Shown: in pieces, positions 59,946 through 64,000 of the stretch
How positions within the stretch are numbered: position 1 is the first letter of the stretch
How the letters are laid out: every line of letters begins with the position of its first letter
DNA from: Straminergon stramineum
Taxonomy: Eukaryota; Streptophyta; Bryopsida; Hypnales; Calliergonaceae
Assembly (NCBI GenBank): GCA_963920665.1
Contig: OY987265.1
Location: 41,483,001-41,547,000, forward strand
Length of the DNA stretch: 64,000 nucleotides
Direction of reading: 5' to 3'
Notes under the pieces: model-generated
The model's database searches: none
What the model was told of the DNA's origin: nothing
What the model saw: only the letters and a program-made list of their open reading frames with translations
Position numbers and translations under genes: made by a program

Positions 59946-60822
59946 CTTATGCTTTAGGACCCAAGGCCATTTTTGTTATCCCGTTAGCATTCCATCGCTG
60001 AGTTTCTAGATGAAAGTCATCCTAGTTTAGATAGAGATTTTATTAAACCCTAAACGCTATCCAAGGGTTTCATGTGGTATTTATAGATACTTCAAAAAAA
60101 GATTTTCGGGAGTATGGTCATAGACTTAAAGAATGCAATTTTTTTAAACAACCATATGAAGGGAAACTCATTTCAAATCCATTCCAACAAACTTAATAAA
60201 AAATAAATAGAATTAGCTTGTACTCAAATGTGGAAAAAATTAAGAACTTTCTCTTTCAAATTAAAAAGAAAAATAGGGGACAACATTGGTTGATCAAACC
60301 ATATAAATGGAATCCACAACTCAAAATGTATAACTTCCATTTCTCTATCAATTCCAAAAGTATTCTTTTGAGTACCTTTTTGTGATGTTTTTTCCCAAAT
60401 TATAAATCTCAAGAAGAGTCCATACATTCACGAGGTGAAGGGCATGGGAATGTTGTCATTTACAATATGTTCAAACCATATGTTAAAATACTGAAAAATG
60501 CAACCATATAAACTTATATTGAAACTCTCATGGATGATGCAGCTTAAATTTATTGAGGGTTCTTTGTGTAGACTCAAAGTTACTAGAATTCTTTTTTTTT
60601 AAAAATACTACACAAATTTAACAAGAAATTAACATTCATATAACTTGAAATCATCAAAATTTGTCAAAAATTCAAATGTTTGGATCCAAATGCAATCACA
60701 TTTTCATACACAAAAAATAAAAATAAACATTCTTGTATTTCAACAAAAATAAGGACAAAGCCTTTTTCTTCATATATCTTGGAAGAAGTACATAGTCATA
60801 AAAGAAACAAGAGCCACCTAAT
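59946..60822. other. AT-rich spacer between array B and the coiled-coil gene
   Basis: No gene. It contains AAACCCTAAA near 60046-60056 and otherwise low-complexity AT-rich DNA. The sharp change from the GC-rich array at ~59960 may be an element boundary, but no inverted tip or target duplication is evident to me. Confidence 0.4.
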
Positions 60823-62382
60823 TTATACTCCATCCATTTCCCCTTGTTCTTCCCTTTTCTTCTTTTCCAATTCTATTTGGGCTCTTGCCACTCTCTCTTC
60901 CCTCTTCAAAAGAGTTAGGTCATGGTTCCACATCTTATTTTGGATCCACCACTTCTTGAACAATGACATGAACCTGATGTGTGCCTTCGGCCACGACATC
61001 TTTTCCTCCAACTTCTGTTCCAATCTTTTCACAGACGCTAACTTCATCTTCAACTTCTCTATTTCTGTAGTGGATGACAAATCTTCAACATCCACAGACA
61101 ATGAATCCGATTGCAACGACCGGTCAATAGGATTTGCATCCTTCATCTCCTTCAAGCGGTTCAATGTCGATCTTGCCTTTTCCACACCTCCTTTTTCAAT
61201 GGCAAGGTTGTTTTCTTCCATCCTACATTTTTCCATTATTGTTTGAAGTCGTTCATCCATAACAGAATTGACATTTGAACTGGAACCTCCATCTTCTCCC
61301 TTATTGAACTTGAGGTAAAATTGTTTCAGTTGTTCCATTTCTCTTTGTTGGGCTACCAAACAAGTTTGTCCAGCTTGAATTAGTTCTTTGAGGGTGCCCA
61401 CATCCTCAACCTGAATCTCTTGTGTGCTTCGCTTCTCGATGATCTCACACTCCCTTTCTTTTTCTTCAAGATCCTTTAAAAGCATCTCCAACTCCACTTT
61501 ATAGGATTCTTTCGTCCGCCATTTATTGTCTTCTCCAAGTACACCTTGATGTTCTTGTTCCATTTCACGCAATCCTTCTATGGAAGGCAAATTCATCAAG
61601 GTCAAAGGAATCTCTTCTTCGGCTTCATTGTCCCCATCCAACCTATCTTCATTAATTTCTTGCAAGTGAGCTTGCACGTAATGGAACACTTCGTCATCTT
61701 CGGGACAACGGACCCCTATTGGTTCCACAGACATAAAAGGTTCTCCATCTGTTGGTGTGGTCCGTTGCATGTTGCCTTCTTCGGATACCACCAATGCTAA
61801 GTTTTCTTCCATTGATGTATCTTCCATCCTGTCCCTAGGTTCAGGCAATGGTTCTTCATCGGAGTCCGATTCTCCAGTTGACGTTGACCAAACATAATCC
61901 TCATCTGCCACTCCTTCTATAATGTTCTTTTTGGGCCCTAGCCCATCCCGAGGATTATTTGAAGGACCCGCTCTTGGAATGTCTTTCGTAGTTGGAAGTG
62001 TGACATTCTTGGATGTCTTGAAGGTCATCCAATCTACCGTTTTCCCCAATTGTAACTCTGCATATACCATTTGGCATATGCCCATTGAGACTTCGCTTTG
62101 TGGAATTTTTCGCTTTCCGTACAATGCTCGGTACACTTCAATACATCTTTGGACAAATGCATCATCCTTGCAGTAATGAAGATTTGCTTGGTTTTGCTTC
62201 ACATGGTGAATGTGTCGATGGTAAGGGAAGAGCTTGTCGATATGGCACCAATCCACAAATAACTTGCAAGTCGTCAAGGTCCAATCAGAATTTACATGAC
62301 GCCATCCCCGATATGCCTTAGCTGCTGGGTTAAGAAGGGCGTGTCATTGCCTGCTATGGCGATCTCCTTTCTTCTTCGTCAT
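60823..62382 (-). pseudogene. Unrecognised acidic coiled-coil protein, one in-frame TGA near the start
   Basis: I do not recognise the family. The best start is ATG at 62382 (MTKKKGDRHSRQ), followed by TGA at 62344-62346, after which the frame stays open for ~507 codons to the stop at 60823. Without that TGA the product would be ~519 residues. Past a Trp/His/Tyr-rich N-terminal module (AYRGWRHVNSDW.. to CQMVYAELQLGKTVDW, ~25-150) comes an acidic, Ser/Pro-rich middle (STSTGESDSDEEPLPEP). A long, strongly charged region predicted to be coiled coil follows (~270-500; ELEMLLKDLEEKERECEIIE, KLASVKRLEQKLEEKM), ending EKKKREEQGEMDGV. It lies 1.5 kb upstream of the hAT transposase on the same strand, and both are flanked by the same GC-rich arrays, so it may be an accessory gene of one large element. 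Confidence 0.6.
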
Positions 62383-62594
62383 CTTGTTGTGTCACTCTAG
62401 CGTAAAGAGAATTAGACTTTTGTTGATAATATAACCAAAGAAAAGAATTCGTAAACGTAGAAGCCACAACACATGTAGATGCCCAAACTTCCAACCCACG
62501 AATCGGCAGTTAGACGCTTCAAGGCGGATGAAAGGCACGGTGCGACGAAGGAAGTGACGACTTGGGAATCCAGTATCCCCTTAAATGCCCGAAG

Positions 62595-62975
62595 TCGCCT
62601 AGGGCGCGTGCGGGTCTAGGTCCCACTATCCAGAAACTACCATTCAAGAAAAATTAGAGTTTCTGGAAGGAGACCTCGGGTGCAGGGTGACCGCGGGTAT
62701 AGGGGGGCGGTTGCATATAGGGCGACGACAGGTCATTTCCTGGGTGACCGCGAGTAATGGGGCGACCGCGGGTACAGGGGGCGGCTGCATATAGGGCGAC
62801 CACAGGTCATTTCTTGGGCGACCGTGGGTCTCAGATTCCAAAAGGTCTTCCCCAGTTCATGACGATGGGAGCGACTGCGTATGGGGCGAACTTGGGTCAG
62901 GGGCGACCTCGGGTCAGGGGCATCTACGGGTTAGGGGCGACCTCGGGTCAAGGGTGTCCGCGGGTCAGGGGCGCC
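62595..62975 (+). repeat. GC-rich minisatellite array C (~16 units)
   Basis: Plus-orientation units of the same core (GCGACCGCGGGT, GCGACCTCGGGT and variants). The last five units (62880-62970) settle into a 17-bp period, GCGACCTCGGGTCAGGG. In the first half a longer ~75-85 bp higher-order unit occurs twice (..GCATATAGGGCGAC.ACAGGTCATTTC.TGGG..). It lies just upstream of the coiled-coil gene's start. Confidence 0.9.
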
Positions 62976-63152
62976 AAAAAACATGAGTTTGAGTTTCCGC
63001 CCTAACAAATTGGAGGGAAGGTGTTCAAACTTTTCAAGTACCGCTCCCCCCTTTTCTGAGGATTAACTCCAGAAAATCCTAAGACAGAGGCATTCAATAC
63101 TAAGTGATCAAAAGTTAATTAAGTAATAAAGAAAGAGAATTGGTTGAAGAAG
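62976..63152. other. Short spacer after array C
   Basis: The sequence turns AT-rich at ~63000. TTTCCGCCCTAACAAATT at 62993-63010 might include a decayed end of the GC-array element, but this is not demonstrable by eye. Confidence 0.25.
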
Positions 63153-63850
63153 TGGAGATTTGGAAAAGCCCTTCTTCCTAACATTTTATTTCTTCTTCAT
63201 CCATCCATGTGGTCATGTAAAATTCAAAGTAACCATTTCCTACTTTAATTTTTGGAGGGAGTACATTAAAAGGAGACCTTTCCTTGTGGGGGGAAATGAT
63301 GTACAAATAAAATACTGAAACTGTGGGATGCATGAAGAGAAATCTTTTTATCTACATCAAAAGTGGTTTTAAAAAATGGAGACTTGGGAAAGCTCTTCTC
63401 CTTGACATTTTCTTTTTCCGCATGCTCATGTAAAATTCAACATGACCATTTCCTATTTTAATTTTTAGAGGGAGTACATTTGGAGGAGACCTTCTCTTTA
63501 GGGGAAATGAATAAATGATGTACAAAAAAAATACTAACACCGTGAGATGCATGAAGAAAAAATCTTTTGATCTCCATAAGAAGTGGTTTTTAAAAATGGA
63601 GGCTTGGGGAAGCTCTTCTCCTTCACAATTTTTTTTTCTTCGTGCTCATGTAAAATTCAACATGACCATTTCCTATTTTAATTTTTAGAGGGAGTACATT
63701 TGGAGGAGACATTCCCTTTGGAGGGAAACGATGTACAAAAAAAATACTAACACCATGAGATGCATGAAGAAAAAATCTTTTGATCTACATAGGAAGTGTT
63801 TTTTAAAAATGGAGACTTGGGGAAGCCCTTCTCCTTGTCATTTCATTTTC
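63153..63850. repeat. Tandem ~213-224-bp repeat, just over three copies
   Basis: The phrase TGGAGACTTGGG(G)AAGC(T/C)CTTCTCC starts at about 63153, 63377, 63597 and 63810. Between successive starts the same landmarks recur: CTCATGTAAAATTCAA(C/A), ATTTCCTA(T/C)TTTAATTTTT, GAGGGAGTACATT, GATGTACAAA and ATGCATGAAGA. The second and third units resemble each other more than the first. Non-coding. The array may be a small satellite cluster. The last ~150 bp of the window show nothing further. Confidence 0.9.
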
Positions 63851-64000
63851 CATCTTCAAACATAGGAATTTGAATAGGCTCCTCCTTTTGATACATCAAG
63901 GGGATTTAAAACACATTTGAAGGGGTGAATGAATATTGAATTTATTGAAGATGAAAAAGTTCGGAAATGACACCTTCAATGGTTTATATCTTACAAGTGC

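Noticed and set aside
60680..61246. 188-codon plus-strand frame
   Set aside because: Antisense to the coiled-coil frame; its Phe/Ser-rich composition is the complement of the Lys/Glu-rich coding strand.
62595..62975. CRISPR-like array
   Set aside because: Units are directly adjacent with short, degenerate spacers in a eukaryotic transposon context; a minisatellite, not a CRISPR.
54915..63010. Terminal inverted repeats of one large hAT element (TTAGGG.. near 54915 and 63005)
   Set aside because: The match is only about six bases, and the candidate 8-bp duplications (GCGAAATT, AACAAATT) differ at two positions; not strong enough to define the element.

Overview
The window looks like nuclear DNA of a land plant. 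The genes have spliceosomal GT-AG introns, two encode plastid-targeted photosystem subunits, there is an ATL-type RING-H2 ubiquitin ligase and a plant-type cytochrome P450, and light-type I-box and G-box elements sit upstream of a photosystem gene. Compact, GC-richer gene islands float in very AT-rich, transposon-littered DNA. I cannot name the species. The lineage (perhaps a bryophyte or another non-seed plant) is a guess, not something I read directly.

Layout. 1-5.3 kb: AT-rich DNA with a foldback element carrying a nested MITE. 5.6-6.4 kb (+): psbR, three exons. 6.9-7.9 kb: a TA-flanked MITE. 9.2-9.9 kb (-): intronless psaL with a G-box/I-box promoter. 11.95-17.3 kb (-): an 11-exon methionine-salvage gene whose product joins methylthioribose-1-phosphate isomerase (MTI) to methylthioribose kinase (MTK) in one chain. 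17.6-25 kb: AT-rich DNA with several non-autonomous DNA elements, some with TTAA-flanked, piggyBac-like ends. 25.8-28.4 kb (+): a three-exon A-type P450 whose start codon is not visible. 28.4-32.4 kb: AT-rich. 32.4-32.95 kb (-): the RING-H2 ligase. 34-38 kb: AT-rich. 38.2-41 kb (+): an RRM protein resembling nuclear speckle RNA-binding (NSR) proteins, with a TATA box and a long leader. 43.3 kb (+): tRNA-Lys(CUU).

From 46 to 63 kb the window is a transposon graveyard. A minus-strand Ty1/copia element (primer-binding site near 54.8 kb, RNase H ending near 46.16 kb) has itself been hit by a hAT-type MITE with 8-bp target duplications, a CACTA hairpin MITE and an LTR-like block. Next come a hAT/DUF659 transposase gene and, upstream of it on the same strand, an unrecognised coiled-coil gene. 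Both are broken only by TGA codons. They are associated with three same-orientation GC-rich minisatellite arrays built on the core GGCGACTGCGGGT. The window ends in a ~220-bp tandem repeat.

The items I find most worth following up are the MTI-MTK fusion, the TTAA-flanked MITE group, and the GC-rich arrays around the TGA-broken hAT/coiled-coil gene pair. psbR and psaL serve photosystems II and I, and the MTI-MTK protein would carry out two consecutive steps of 5-methylthioribose recycling. The other genes show no obvious functional clustering.
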